This document shows, in pieces, positions 1-7,922 of a stretch of DNA of 64,000 nucleotides; the stretch's first letter is position 1, and every line of letters starts with the position of its first letter. The notes beneath the pieces were generated by a model. The model was not told the DNA's origin and made no database searches. It saw nothing but the letters and a program-made list of their open reading frames with translations. The stretch spans positions 806,001 through 870,000 of the forward strand of contig NZ_OBMI01000001.1 of assembly GCF_900199185.1 (NCBI RefSeq), given 5' to 3'. This DNA is from Sphingomonas guangdongensis (GTDB taxonomy: Bacteria; Pseudomonadota; Alphaproteobacteria; Sphingomonadales; Sphingomonadaceae). Position numbers and translations under genes: made by a program.

Positions 1-5
1 AACTT

Positions 6-140
6 CTCCGTTCGTGCCGAGTAGCGACCGAGAAGCTGCCGACGGTAGCGGATCGGGGACGCGTATCGAAGCACAGTCCCGACACCATCCTTCGATACGC
101 GTCTTCGCCTGCGCTCAGCCGCTACTCAGGACGAACGGAG
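6..140. repeat. nested palindromic intergenic element
   Basis: The outer arms at 6-15 and 131-140 are perfect complements, followed inward by a near-complementary pair around 16-26 and 120-130. An inner perfect 14-bp stem pairs 58-71 with 90-103 around an 18-base loop. The element ends about 45 bases before the DNA ligase start, so its transcript could fold strongly. Its end sequence shares motifs with other palindromes in this window, at about 15259 and 59782. That suggests a dispersed family. Confidence 0.7.
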
Positions 141-185
141 TACCGCCTTGACGGAGCAGTCCGACCGCCGGATCGTTACGGCCCC

Positions 186-1784
186 ATGCGCGCCTTCGCC
201 GACCTGCTCGACTCGCTGATCTACACGCGCGGGCGCAATGCCAAGCTGAAGCTGATCGGCGACTATCTGCGCGCCACACCCGATCCCGATCGCGGCTGGG
301 CGGTGGCGGCGCTGACCGGCGACCTCGACCTGCCTGCGGTCAAGCCCGCGACCATCCGTGCGATGGTGGAGGCACGGGTCGATCCGGTGCTGTTCGCGAT
401 GAGCCGCGACTTCGTCGGCGACACGGCGGAAACGGTGGCGCTGATCTGGCCGGAGCCGGACGCCGCGCACGCCGCCGCGCTGCCGGGCGACGACCTGACG
501 CTCGCGGCCGTCGTCGACCGGCTCGCCTCACTGTCGAAGTCGGACACGCCCGCAGTGCTCTCGCGCCTGCTCGACCGGCTGGAGGCGGACGAGCGCTTCG
601 CGCTGCTGAAGCTCGCGACCGGCGCATTGCGCGTCGGCGTCTCGGCGCGGCTCGCGAAGACCGCGCTCGCGGAGACGTTCGGGGTGGACGTCGACGCGGT
701 GGAGGAGGTGTGGCACGGCCTTGCCCCGCCCTACGCGCCACTGTTCGACTGGGTGGAGGGACGCGGTGCCCAGCCCACCGCCGCCGATGTGCCGACCTTT
801 CGCTCGTTCATGCTCGCGCACCCGCTGGAGGACGGCTCCGTCGATCTCGCCGACTATGCCGCGGAGTGGAAATGGGACGGCATTCGCGTGCAGCTGGTTC
901 ATGTCGCGGGCGAGACACGGCTCTACAGCCGCGCGGGCGACGACATCACCGCAAGCTTTCCGGAGGTCGCCGCCGCGTTCCGGACCCCCGGCGTGCTCGA
1001 CGGCGAGCTGCTGGTGAAGGGGGAGGCGCAGGGGACCGGGCGCGACGATGCGACCGCCAGTTTCAACGCGCTGCAGCAGCGGCTCGGGCGCAAGCAGGTT
1101 TCGGCGCGGATGCTGGCCGATTACCCCGCCTTTGTCCGGCTCTACGATATCCTGTTCGACGGGGCGGAGGACCTGCGCGCGCTCACCTGGACCGAGCGCC
1201 GCGCACGGCTGGAGGCGTTCATGCCGCGTCTGCCCGCCGAGCATTTCGACCTCTCGTCGGTGATCGAGGCGAAGGACTTCGACGAACTGGCGGAGATTCG
1301 CGCGGGCACCCGCGACGCGTCGATCGAGGGCGTGATGCTGAAACGGCGCGATTCTGCCTATATCGCCGGGCGGCGCGCAGGCCTCTGGTACAAGTGGAAG
1401 CGCGATCCGCTGACCGCCGACTGCGTGATGATGTACGCGCAGCGCGGGAACGGGCGCCGGTCATCCTGGTACTCCGACTATACCTTCGGCTGCTGGAGTG
1501 CGGAGGGCGAGCTGCTGCCGGTCGGCAAGGCCTATCAGGGAATCACCGACCAGGAGATCGCCGAACTCGACCGCTTCGTCCGCAACCACACGGTGAAACG
1601 CTTCGGCCCGGTGCGCGAAGTCGAGAAGACGCTGGTGCTGGAGATCGCGTTCGATTCGATCCACGCATCCAAGCGGCACAAGTCCGGCGTCGCGATGCGC
1701 TTTCCCCGGATCCACCGCATCCGCGCCGACAAGCCCGCGGCGGAGGCGGATACGCTGCCGGCCCTGCTGAAGCTGGTGACCTGA
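186..1784 (+). CDS. ATP-dependent DNA ligase, ligase-associated repair type
   Basis: Predicted to seal nicks by the ATP/lysyl-AMP mechanism. The product is 532 residues: an N-terminal alpha-helical DNA-binding domain (about 1-200), the adenylation domain with KxDGxR at K229-WDGIR, and a C-terminal OB-fold domain in which a WYKWKRDPLTADCV segment looks like motif V. Length and layout fit the bacterial ligases that co-occur with an MBL exonuclease, a DEXH helicase and a PdeM phosphoesterase, as I recall the family. Those three partners lie about 8-13 kb downstream here rather than next to it. No Ku or LigD-type polymerase or nuclease domain is visible, so classical NHEJ is not indicated. The ATG at 186 is the first plausible start and follows a strong palindrome. 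The gene converges on the glutaminyl cyclase gene 7 bases away. Confidence 0.93.
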   Translation: MRAFADLLDSLIYTRGRNAKLKLIGDYLRATPDPDRGWAVAALTGDLDLPAVKPATIRAMVEARVDPVLFAMSRDFVGDTAETVALIWPEPDAAHAAALPGDDLTLAAVVDRLASLSKSDTPAVLSRLLDRLEADERFALLKLATGALRVGVSARLAKTALAETFGVDVDAVEEVWHGLAPPYAPLFDWVEGRGAQPTAADVPTFRSFMLAHPLEDGSVDLADYAAEWKWDGIRVQLVHVAGETRLYSRAGDDITASFPEVAAAFRTPGVLDGELLVKGEAQGTGRDDATASFNALQQRLGRKQVSARMLADYPAFVRLYDILFDGAEDLRALTWTERRARLEAFMPRLPAEHFDLSSVIEAKDFDELAEIRAGTRDASIEGVMLKRRDSAYIAGRRAGLWYKWKRDPLTADCVMMYAQRGNGRRSSWYSDYTFGCWSAEGELLPVGKAYQGITDQEIAELDRFVRNHTVKRFGPVREVEKTLVLEIAFDSIHASKRHKSGVAMRFPRIHRIRADKPAAEADTLPALLKLVT

Positions 1785-1791
1785 GGAGCGG

Positions 1792-2619
1792 TCAGCGCGC
1801 CGGCTGGTCAAGCGAGAGGACGAACAGCTTGGACCAGTTCTTGCCGGTGACGAACACCCGCCGCGTCGCGGGATCATAGGCGATGCCGTTGGGCGTCGCC
1901 GCCTGGAGGTCGCCGCCCGCCTGCTCCATCAGCGCCTGCACGTCGAGCGCGCCGGTGACGGCCCCGCTCGCCGGATCGATGCGGACGATCCAGCGGGTCA
2001 TCCACACGTTCGCCCAGATCGCGCCATCGATCCACTCGAGCTCGTTGAGGTTGGCGAGCGGCCGGCCGTTCGCGGTCACCGCGATCCGCCGCTGCTCCGC
2101 GAAGCTCTTCGGATCGAGCACGCGCAGGCTGGGCGTGCCGTCGCTCAGGATGAGGCTGCGTGTGTCGCTGGTCAGGCCCCAGCCCTCGCCCGGGTAGCGA
2201 AAGCGGCTGCGCAGCTTCAGGTCCTTGAGCGACCAGCGGAAGCCGGCGCCGGTCTTCCATGTCACGCTGACGATCTCGTCGCCCCAGCGCACAATGCCTT
2301 CGCCGAACAGCCGGTCGGGCACGACCGCGCGGCGCTTGACGGCACCGTCCTCCAGCCGCACGCGGCGCAGGTCCGACCTGCCCTCCAGCCCCGTGCTCTC
2401 CCACAGCGCGCCGTCGTGCCAGAACAGCCCTTCGGTGAAGGCGGTGCGATCGTGCGGGTAGGTCGCGGTGACGCGGTAGCCGATCGCTTCGACCGGCCGG
2501 GTCGCGGCCGGTGTGCTCGGTGCCGGTTCGCTCTGGAACGGACTTGATGCGGTGGCGAGCAGCGCCAGCGCTGTCCCGGTGAGCCGCGTCGCGAAAGGAA
2601 CGAACATGACGCGCTTCAT
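1792..2619 (-). CDS. glutaminyl-peptide cyclotransferase (plant/bacterial type)
   Basis: Likely converts N-terminal Gln of exported peptides to pyroglutamate in the periplasm. The product is about 275 residues. It opens with a basic and hydrophobic signal segment (MKRVMFVPFATRLTGTALAL), then a Pro/Ala-rich stretch, then a five-bladed beta-propeller family signature including PHDRTAFTEGLFW and ESTGLEGRSDLR. Typical Asn-Glu-Leu-Glu and NGIAYDPATRRVFVTGKNW segments follow. I chose the ATG at 2619; a TTG at 2625 and an ATG at 2607 are alternatives. The start lies just past the terminator hairpin of the upstream cold-shock gene, so it probably depends on read-through or on a promoter inside that gene. 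Family assignment is firm; the substrate is unknown. Confidence 0.87.
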   Translation of the reverse strand: MKRVMFVPFATRLTGTALALLATASSPFQSEPAPSTPAATRPVEAIGYRVTATYPHDRTAFTEGLFWHDGALWESTGLEGRSDLRRVRLEDGAVKRRAVVPDRLFGEGIVRWGDEIVSVTWKTGAGFRWSLKDLKLRSRFRYPGEGWGLTSDTRSLILSDGTPSLRVLDPKSFAEQRRIAVTANGRPLANLNELEWIDGAIWANVWMTRWIVRIDPASGAVTGALDVQALMEQAGGDLQAATPNGIAYDPATRRVFVTGKNWSKLFVLSLDQPAR

Positions 2620-2630
2620 CCCCAAACAGA

Positions 2631-2658
2631 ACGGGCGGCGCCTCTCGGCACCGCCCGT
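2631..2658 (-). terminator. rho-independent terminator of the cold-shock gene
   Basis: On the minus strand a 12-bp stem with one G-T pair closes on a four-base GAGA loop and is followed by TCTGTTT. It sits 24 bases past the cold-shock gene stop and directly before the glutaminyl cyclase start, so it should separate the two transcripts. Confidence 0.75.
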
Positions 2659-2681
2659 CGCTGTTATCGTTGCGGTCGTGC

Positions 2682-3536
2682 TTACTGCGACGACTGCAGG
2701 TTGACCGCTGCGTGCTTGCCGCGCCGGTCGACCTCCAGCTCGAACGACAGGCGATCGCCCTCGTTCAAGGTCGACATGCCCGCACGCTCAACGGCGGAAA
2801 TGTGAACGAACGCGTCCGGCTGACCGTCATCGCGCTGAATGAAGCCGAAACCCTTCATGGCGTTGAAGAACTTGACCGTGCCGGTCGCCTTCTCCCCGGT
2901 CAGCTGGCGCTGGGGCCCGCCACCAAAGCCGCCGCCGGCACCGCCGCGCGGACCCGCGTCACGATCCTCGCGCGGCGCACGCTCCTGCACCGGCATCGGC
3001 TCGCCGTCGATTTTGAGGTCGGTCGCCGAGATGCGGCCGCCGCGATCGACCAGGGTGAAGCCCATCGGCTGCCCCTCGGCCAGGCCGGTCAGGCCGGCCT
3101 GCTCGACGGCCGAGATGTGCACAAACACGTCCTCGCCGCCGTCATCGCGCACCACGAAGCCGAAGCCCTTCTGCGCGTTGAAGAACTTGACCACGCCCGT
3201 CGCCTCGCCGACGACCTGGGGCGGCATGCCGCGGCCACCACCGCCGAAGCCGCCACCACCGCCGCCGCCGCGGAACCCGCCGCCGCCGCCACCGAAGCCG
3301 CCGCGGTCACCACCGCCACCGCCGAAGCCGCCGCGATCACCGCCGCCGAAGCCGCCACCACCGAAGCCGCCGCCGCCGTAGCCGCCACCACCGCCGCCGA
3401 ACCCGCCGCCGCCGAAGCCACCGCCACCGAAGCCACCGCGGTCACCACCGCCGAAGCTGTCGTCGCCGCCGAAACCGTCGCGCTTGTCGCGCCCACGACC
3501 GCCACGATCCCCGCGGCGTCCTTTATCGAAACTCAT
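2682..3536 (-). CDS. double cold-shock-domain protein with Gly/Arg-rich N-terminus
   Basis: A 284-residue predicted single-stranded nucleic-acid binding protein. Residues 1-25 are rich in Arg, Gly and Asp. From about 26 to 105 the chain is almost pure Gly with regularly spaced Phe, Tyr and RGG-like steps. Cold-shock domain 1 covers about 112-180 (KGFGFVV and VFVHIS as RNP1/RNP2) and domain 2 about 215-282 (KGFGFIQ and AFVHIS). A Pro/Arg/Gly linker joins them. Two-CSD proteins are usual in alphaproteobacteria; the long Gly-rich head is more like eukaryotic RNA chaperones and suggests self-association. The ATG at 3536 begins MSFDKG, and the transcript ends at a clear terminator. A divergent 207-base gap separates it from the terC-like gene. 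Confidence 0.93.
   Translation of the reverse strand: MSFDKGRRGDRGGRGRDKRDGFGGDDSFGGGDRGGFGGGGFGGGGFGGGGGGYGGGGFGGGGFGGGDRGGFGGGGGDRGGFGGGGGGFRGGGGGGGFGGGGRGMPPQVVGEATGVVKFFNAQKGFGFVVRDDGGEDVFVHISAVEQAGLTGLAEGQPMGFTLVDRGGRISATDLKIDGEPMPVQERAPREDRDAGPRGGAGGGFGGGPQRQLTGEKATGTVKFFNAMKGFGFIQRDDGQPDAFVHISAVERAGMSTLNEGDRLSFELEVDRRGKHAAVNLQSSQ
3235..3480. repeat. low-complexity GCC/CCG triplet tract
   Basis: Imperfect short direct repeats built from Gly codons (GGC/GGT on the minus strand), interrupted by Phe, Tyr, Arg and Asp codons. This is the coding sequence of the Gly-rich head of the cold-shock protein. The tract is a natural site for slippage and for length change between strains. Confidence 0.8.
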
Positions 3537-3743
3537 ACCCTGTTCGTCTTCCCGGGCCGCCCATCATCGTCAAGAACCATTACGCCGAGCAGCGGACGCC
3601 GGTTCCCGTACGCACGTCTGCGCACTGAAGACTCGGGGGCATAGCTCAATTAACGGCAAGCGGCGAACGATTTCGACGCAATTATGGCAGCGCTCATGCT
3701 GATCCTTGCGCTTCTGTGGCCCATTCGGCACATCTTTGTCGCC

Positions 3744-4532
3744 ATGGACAGCATCCCCGGCCTGCTCGCCGACCCCGCCGCCTGGGCCGCGCTCGTCACG
3801 CTGATCGTGATGGAAGTGGTGCTCGGGATCGACAACCTCATCTTCATCTCGATCCTTTCGAACAAGCTGCCGGAGGGCGAGCGGCAGAAGGCGCGGCGGC
3901 TCGGCATCGGGCTCGCGCTGGTGATGCGCCTCGCGCTTTTGTCGATGATCGCGTGGATCGTCGGGCTGACCGCACCGGTCTTCAACCTCGGCCTCGCGGG
4001 CGGTCCGGGTCCGCACGGCGAGCCGACCTTCGAGACGCAGTTCTCCTGGCGCGACCTGATCCTGATTGCGGGCGGGCTGTTTCTGGTGTGGAAGGCGACC
4101 AAGGAGATCCACCACAACGTCGACCAGCACGACGGATCGGACGACCTGCTCGATAAGGGGAAAGCGGGCGCGATCGGGTTCGGCGCGGCGATCGTGCAGA
4201 TCCTGCTGCTCGACATGGTGTTCTCAATCGATTCGATCCTGACCGCTGTCGGCATGACCGAACACCTGCCGATCATGGTTACGGCGGTGATCGTCGCGGT
4301 CGCGGTGATGCTGTTCGCGGCCGATCCGCTCGCCAACTTCATCAACAAGAACCCGACCGTGGTGATGCTGGCGCTCGGCTTCCTGCTGATGATCGGCGCG
4401 GTGCTGATCGCCGACGGGTTCGGGGTCCACGTGCCCAAAGGGTACATCTACACCGCCATGGCCTTCTCCGCGGGGGTGGAGATCCTCAACATCGTCGCCC
4501 GGCGGCGACGGGAGCGGCGCGCCGGCCACTAG
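3744..4532 (+). CDS. TerC family integral membrane protein
   Basis: About 262 residues with seven predicted membrane segments. The family's paired acidic motifs are both present: [13 protein letters not shown] near the N-terminus and DMVFSIDSI in the second half. TerC-type proteins (Alx, MeeF/MeeY relatives) are known for manganese export or metal delivery to exported enzymes; tellurite resistance is an older label. I prefer the ATG at 3744 (MDSIPGLL) because that is where family members usually begin. An in-frame ATG at 3684 would add 20 hydrophobic residues. The gene stands alone, divergent from the cold-shock gene, and no clear manganese riboswitch consensus is visible upstream. Confidence 0.88.
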   Translation: MDSIPGLLADPAAWAALVTLIVMEVVLGIDNLIFISILSNKLPEGERQKARRLGIGLALVMRLALLSMIAWIVGLTAPVFNLGLAGGPGPHGEPTFETQFSWRDLILIAGGLFLVWKATKEIHHNVDQHDGSDDLLDKGKAGAIGFGAAIVQILLLDMVFSIDSILTAVGMTEHLPIMVTAVIVAVAVMLFAADPLANFINKNPTVVMLALGFLLMIGAVLIADGFGVHVPKGYIYTAMAFSAGVEILNIVARRRRERRAGH

Positions 4533-4570
4533 TTGTTGAGCGTTCACCCGCCACCGCCTATGTGCCGGCC

Positions 4571-5191
4571 ATGACCGTTCACCTGCACGAAGAAGACATC
4601 CCCGCCGACCTGTTCGCCCCCGGCGCCAGCATCGCCGTCGACACCGAGACCATGGGGCTGATCACGCCGCGAGACCGGCTGTGCGTCGTGCAGCTCTCGG
4701 ACGGCGGCGCGGACGAGCATCTGGTCCGCTTCGCCGCCGGCAGCGACTATGCCGCCCCCAACCTCCGGGCGCTGCTCGCCGACCCGGCCCGGCTGAAGCT
4801 CTATCACTTCGGCCGGTTCGATATCGCGGCGATCCGCTACTATCTGGGCGTGGTCGCGGCCCCGGTCTACTGCACCAAGATCGCGTCGCGGCTGATCCGC
4901 ACCTACACCGACCGGCACGGTTTGAAGGAGCTGGTCCGCGAGCTGCTGGGGCAGGAGCTGTCCAAGGCGCAGCAATCCTCCGACTGGGGATCGCCCGAGC
5001 TGAGCGACGCGCAGCGCGAGTACGCCGCCTCCGACGTCCGCTATCTTCACGCCATGAAGGCGGAGCTCGACCGCCGGCTCGCGCGCGAGGGGCGGACCGC
5101 GCTCGCCCAGGCGTGCTTCGACTTCCTGCCTGCCCGCGCCGAGCTCGACATCGCGGGCTGGGCCGAGGTCGACATCTTCGCGCATGCCTGA
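4571..5191 (+). CDS. rnd: ribonuclease D-like 3'-5' exonuclease
   Basis: DEDDy-family exoribonuclease expected to trim tRNA or structured RNA 3' ends. The 206-residue chain shows the four acidic positions: D24 and E26 in AVDTETMGL, D84 in YHFGRFDIAA, and Y151 with D155 in YAASDVRYL. It stops after the nuclease fold and lacks the C-terminal HRDC domains of E. coli RNase D (about 375 residues). This is the short form I associate with alphaproteobacteria. The ATG at 4571 is preferred to the in-frame GTG at 4562. Just 12 bases separate it from lptC, so it probably heads the same transcript. Confidence 0.9.
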   Translation: MTVHLHEEDIPADLFAPGASIAVDTETMGLITPRDRLCVVQLSDGGADEHLVRFAAGSDYAAPNLRALLADPARLKLYHFGRFDIAAIRYYLGVVAAPVYCTKIASRLIRTYTDRHGLKELVRELLGQELSKAQQSSDWGSPELSDAQREYAASDVRYLHAMKAELDRRLAREGRTALAQACFDFLPARAELDIAGWAEVDIFAHA

Positions 5192-5203
5192 GCTGCCGGC
5201 GCG

Positions 5204-5851
5204 ATGAGCCACGCCGCCGCCCGCCAGCGCACCGCCCGTCAGACCTGGGCCGCGCCCGGCAGCCGCCACGACCGGTTGGTTGCGCTGCTCCAGTTCGCGC
5301 TGCCGGTCGGGATCGGCGTGCTCGCCGCGTTCCTGGTGATGGCGCCGCTGTTCATGGCGGGTGACGTCAGCTTCGTGCTCGACAAGAACAAGGTCGACGT
5401 TGCGTCCGAGCGGCTGAAGCTTCAGACCGCGCGCTACTCGGGCGCCGACGACAGGGGCCGCGCGTTCCAGCTGACCGCCGGGAGCGCAGTGCAGAAGAGT
5501 TCGGCGGAGAAGGTCGTCCAGATGCGCGACCTGGCCGCGCAGATCGCGCTGGAGGACGGGCTCGCGCAGCTGAAGGCCGACAGCGGTCGCTACGACATGG
5601 AGCAGGAGCGCGTCGCCGTGGACGGTCCGATCCGCTTCACCGCGGCCGACGGCTATCGGCTGGACACGACCGGCGCCACGGTCGACCTGCGCACCCGCCG
5701 CCTCCAGAGCGGCACCGCAGTGACCGGATCGACCCCGCTCGGCACGTTCAGCGGCAACAGCATGAATGCCGACCTGGAGAAGCGCACCGTCGCGCTCAAG
5801 GGAAATGCCCGCTTGCGGATCGATCCGGCGCGGGCGAAAGGGGCGCGATGA
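5204..5851 (+). CDS. lptC: LPS export periplasmic protein LptC
   Basis: Inner-membrane-anchored bridge component of the Lpt machine that hands glycolipid from the LptBFG transporter to LptA. The chain has 215 residues: a cytoplasmic basic head, one membrane anchor at about 27-48, then an OstA-like beta-jellyroll with repeated AxYxGxD-type strands. The stop overlaps the lptA start by four bases (ATGA), indicating translational coupling. Sphingomonads generally carry glycosphingolipids in place of LPS, so the cargo here may not be classical LPS; that is inference. Confidence 0.88.
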   Translation: MSHAAARQRTARQTWAAPGSRHDRLVALLQFALPVGIGVLAAFLVMAPLFMAGDVSFVLDKNKVDVASERLKLQTARYSGADDRGRAFQLTAGSAVQKSSAEKVVQMRDLAAQIALEDGLAQLKADSGRYDMEQERVAVDGPIRFTAADGYRLDTTGATVDLRTRRLQSGTAVTGSTPLGTFSGNSMNADLEKRTVALKGNARLRIDPARAKGAR

Positions 5852-6381
5852 CGGCCCGGCTCGCCACCCTGCTGATGCTCGCGATCGCCGCGCCCGCGCT
5901 GGCGCAGACGCGGCACAACACCAGTGCGCCGATCGACTTCAACGCCGGTTATATCGAACTGCAGGACCGCGCCAACCGCGCCATCCTGTCCGGCGACGTC
6001 AACGTGCGTCAGGCGGAGATGACGCTGACCGCGCAGCGCATGACGGTCAACTACACCGGCCAGGTCGTCGACGGATCGCCGCAGGTGTCGAGGCTCGATG
6101 CGTCGGGCGGCGTCACCGTCACGCGCCCCGACCAGCGCGCGCGATCGCAGTACGCGATCTACGACCTCAACCGCCGCGTCATCACCATGCTCGGAGGGGT
6201 CAGCCTCGCGCAGGGCAGCAACGTCGTGAACGGCGGCCGGCTGACGATCAACCTCGATACCGGTCGCGCGACGATCGACGGGTCGGCGGTCGGCGGCACG
6301 GTACGCGCGCCGGACGGCGGCAGCGTGACCACGCAGGGCGGCCGCGTGACCGGGCGGTTCTCGGTCCCCAAGCGCGACTGA
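5848..6381 (+). CDS. lptA: LPS transport periplasmic protein LptA
   Basis: A 177-residue OstA-like protein expected to form the periplasmic bridge between LptC and LptD. It starts with a clean signal peptide (MTARLATLLMLAIAAPALAQ, cleavage after Ala-Gln). Beta-jellyroll repeats follow, such as IELQDRANRAILSGDVNV and MTVNYTGQVVDGSPQ. Its ATG overlaps the lptC stop. The usual downstream partner lptB is present but separated by a gene on the opposite strand. Confidence 0.88.
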   Translation: MTARLATLLMLAIAAPALAQTRHNTSAPIDFNAGYIELQDRANRAILSGDVNVRQAEMTLTAQRMTVNYTGQVVDGSPQVSRLDASGGVTVTRPDQRARSQYAIYDLNRRVITMLGGVSLAQGSNVVNGGRLTINLDTGRATIDGSAVGGTVRAPDGGSVTTQGGRVTGRFSVPKRD

Positions 6382-6401
6382 CCGCGGGCGGGCCAGCGGG
6401 A

Positions 6402-6860
6402 TCAGCGCGGCAGAACGGGCTTGAACGCCTCCTTGTCCAGACAACTGGCATAGGCCGCGAGCGCCGCGGAAGCCTTCGGGTCGGAGAGCAACTCCTTCAT
6501 GGCGACGCCGCCCAGCGCCTCGCCGGCGGTTTCGAAGCCGTTGACGGTCGCCATCCCGAACAGGACCTTCGACCGTTCGGCGCAGTCCGTCACGAGCAGG
6601 CGGGTGAACAGCGCCGCCATTGCACGGTCGTTGCGTTCCTTCTGACCCGGCTGGACGGTCACCACGTCGCTCATCTGCGGCGCCGATGCCATCGCGGCGA
6701 GCATCCAGCGCGCCACGGTAAGCCGATCCGCTCCCGTCGTCTTCAGCACCAGGCATTGCCCGAGCGCACGCGCCGCGGCGTCGTCGCCGGCGGGCTGCTG
6801 CGACGCCGGTACCGCCGCGCCCGCGAGCAACACCGCGGGGAGGATCAGGGTGTGGAGCAT
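6402..6860 (-). CDS. hypothetical secreted protein
   Basis: Predicted 152-residue periplasmic protein of unknown function. It begins MLHTLILPAVLLAGAAVPAS, a signal peptide, and the mature part holds Cys residues in GQCLVLKT, TDCAERS and ASCLDKE. The predicted fold is mostly alpha-helical. It sits antisense in the otherwise co-directional lptC-lptA / lptB-rpoN set, with its 5' end facing lptB. I recognise no catalytic motif. An upstream in-frame start would put a polar, low-hydrophobicity segment before the signal peptide, so I chose the ATG at 6860. Confidence 0.7.
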   Translation of the reverse strand: MLHTLILPAVLLAGAAVPASQQPAGDDAAARALGQCLVLKTTGADRLTVARWMLAAMASAPQMSDVVTVQPGQKERNDRAMAALFTRLLVTDCAERSKVLFGMATVNGFETAGEALGGVAMKELLSDPKASAALAAYASCLDKEAFKPVLPR

Positions 6861-7039
6861 TGGTTCGATCCTTCGATCTGTAGGCAGGCCGTGGTGCCGG
6901 TCGCTCGCCGCATCAGCAAGGCCGATCGGCGCGGCGGCCGTCACGCCGTCTTTTTTCTTGCGCATTGTTCATGCACAAAGCTTGCCAAGATCAAGATGTT
7001 TAGCTTTGCAGTAACCATGTTCTGCGATCGGACGCCCAG

Positions 7040-7813
7040 ATGACCGACACCGCCACCCTCAACCGGGCGCCACTGCCGCCGGAGGAAACCGGCACCGGAC
7101 TGGCGGTCGTTTCGATCGCCAAGTCGTACGACAAGCGTGTCGTCCTCTCCGACGTGTCGGTGACCGTCGGGCATGGCGAGGTGATCGGACTGCTCGGCCC
7201 CAACGGCGCGGGCAAGACGACCTGCTTCTACTCGGTTATGGGCCTGGTGAAGCCCGATTCGGGCCGCATCCTGCTCGACGGGGACGACATCACCGGGCTG
7301 CCGATGTACCGCCGTGCGATCCTGGGGCTCGGCTATCTGCCACAGGAAACCTCCATCTTCCGCGGCCTGTCCGTCGAGAAGAACATCCTCGCCGTCCTGG
7401 AGCTCGCCGAGCCGAACAAGGATGCGCGGATGGCGAAGCTCGACCAGTTGCTCGACGAGTTCGGGCTCACCCGCCTGCGCGATGCGTCCGCCATGGCGCT
7501 GTCTGGCGGCGAGCGGCGCCGGGCGGAGATCGCGCGTGCGCTCGCCGCCGATCCCTCGATCATGCTGCTGGACGAGCCGTTCGCCGGCATCGACCCCATC
7601 TCCATCGCCGACATCCGCGACTTGGTGAAGACGCTCAAGAACCGCGGGATCGGCGTGCTGATCACCGACCACAATGTGCGCGAGACGCTCGACATCGTCG
7701 ATCGCGCCTACATCATCTACGACGGCCGCGTGCTCTTCACCGGATCGCCTGAGGCGCTGGTCGCCGACGCCAACGTCCGCCGCCTGTACCTGGGCGAGGG
7801 CTTCTCGCTATGA
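7040..7813 (+). CDS. lptB: LPS export ABC transporter ATP-binding protein LptB
   Basis: ATPase that powers glycolipid extraction by LptFG. The 257-residue chain has Walker A at 53-61 (GPNGAGKTT), a Q-loop at YLPQE, the signature LSGGE at 154-158, Walker B LLDEP at 176-180 and a switch His in ITDHNVRE. The first 20 or so residues are a variable extension. The upstream 179-base divergent gap is visibly richer in A and T than its surroundings, so it probably holds the promoters of lptB and the opposing secreted-protein gene. I could not define -35/-10 boxes. lptF and lptG are not in the window. Confidence 0.95.
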   Translation: MTDTATLNRAPLPPEETGTGLAVVSIAKSYDKRVVLSDVSVTVGHGEVIGLLGPNGAGKTTCFYSVMGLVKPDSGRILLDGDDITGLPMYRRAILGLGYLPQETSIFRGLSVEKNILAVLELAEPNKDARMAKLDQLLDEFGLTRLRDASAMALSGGERRRAEIARALAADPSIMLLDEPFAGIDPISIADIRDLVKTLKNRGIGVLITDHNVRETLDIVDRAYIIYDGRVLFTGSPEALVADANVRRLYLGEGFSL

Positions 7814-7830
7814 TCTGCTCGCCTTGCGAG

Positions 7831-7912
7831 GCGGTGCCGGCCCACTCCCCCACCCGGCCTCCCACAGCGTATCCTGGTTGGGAGGCCGGGTGGGGGAGTG
7901 GGCCGGCACCGC
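7831..7912. repeat. 33-bp perfect inverted repeat between lptB and rpoN
   Basis: Arms 7831-7863 and 7880-7912 are perfect reverse complements, and one further A-T pair closes inward, leaving a 14-base loop. The right arm ends 10 bases before the rpoN ATG. In RNA this would be one of the most stable hairpins in the window. It would fold over the space where a ribosome-binding site is expected and could also terminate lptB transcription. No T-run follows it. Confidence 0.92.
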
Positions 7913-7922
7913 ACATCAGCAG

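Noticed and set aside
186..1784. Bacterial NHEJ system based on an ATP-dependent ligase
   Set aside because: There is no Ku gene in the window, and the ligase lacks LigD polymerase or phosphoesterase domains.
710..1879. 389-codon open frame overlapping the DNA ligase
   Set aside because: Arg/Ala-rich shadow of the ligase gene in another frame, without domains.
3235..3480. Repeated short units that look like a CRISPR or tandem array
   Set aside because: The repeats are Gly-codon triplets in the coding frame of the cold-shock protein, with no spacers of constant length.
3637..3720. Sequence GGGGGCATAGCTCAATT before terC resembles the 5' end of a tRNA
   Set aside because: There is no matching D-stem partner, no anticodon arm, no GTTCGAATCC-like T arm and no complementary acceptor end, so it is a chance match.
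3537..3743. Possible manganese (yybP-ykoY) riboswitch upstream of the TerC-type gene
   Set aside because: The conserved loop sequences of that riboswitch are not present in recognisable form.
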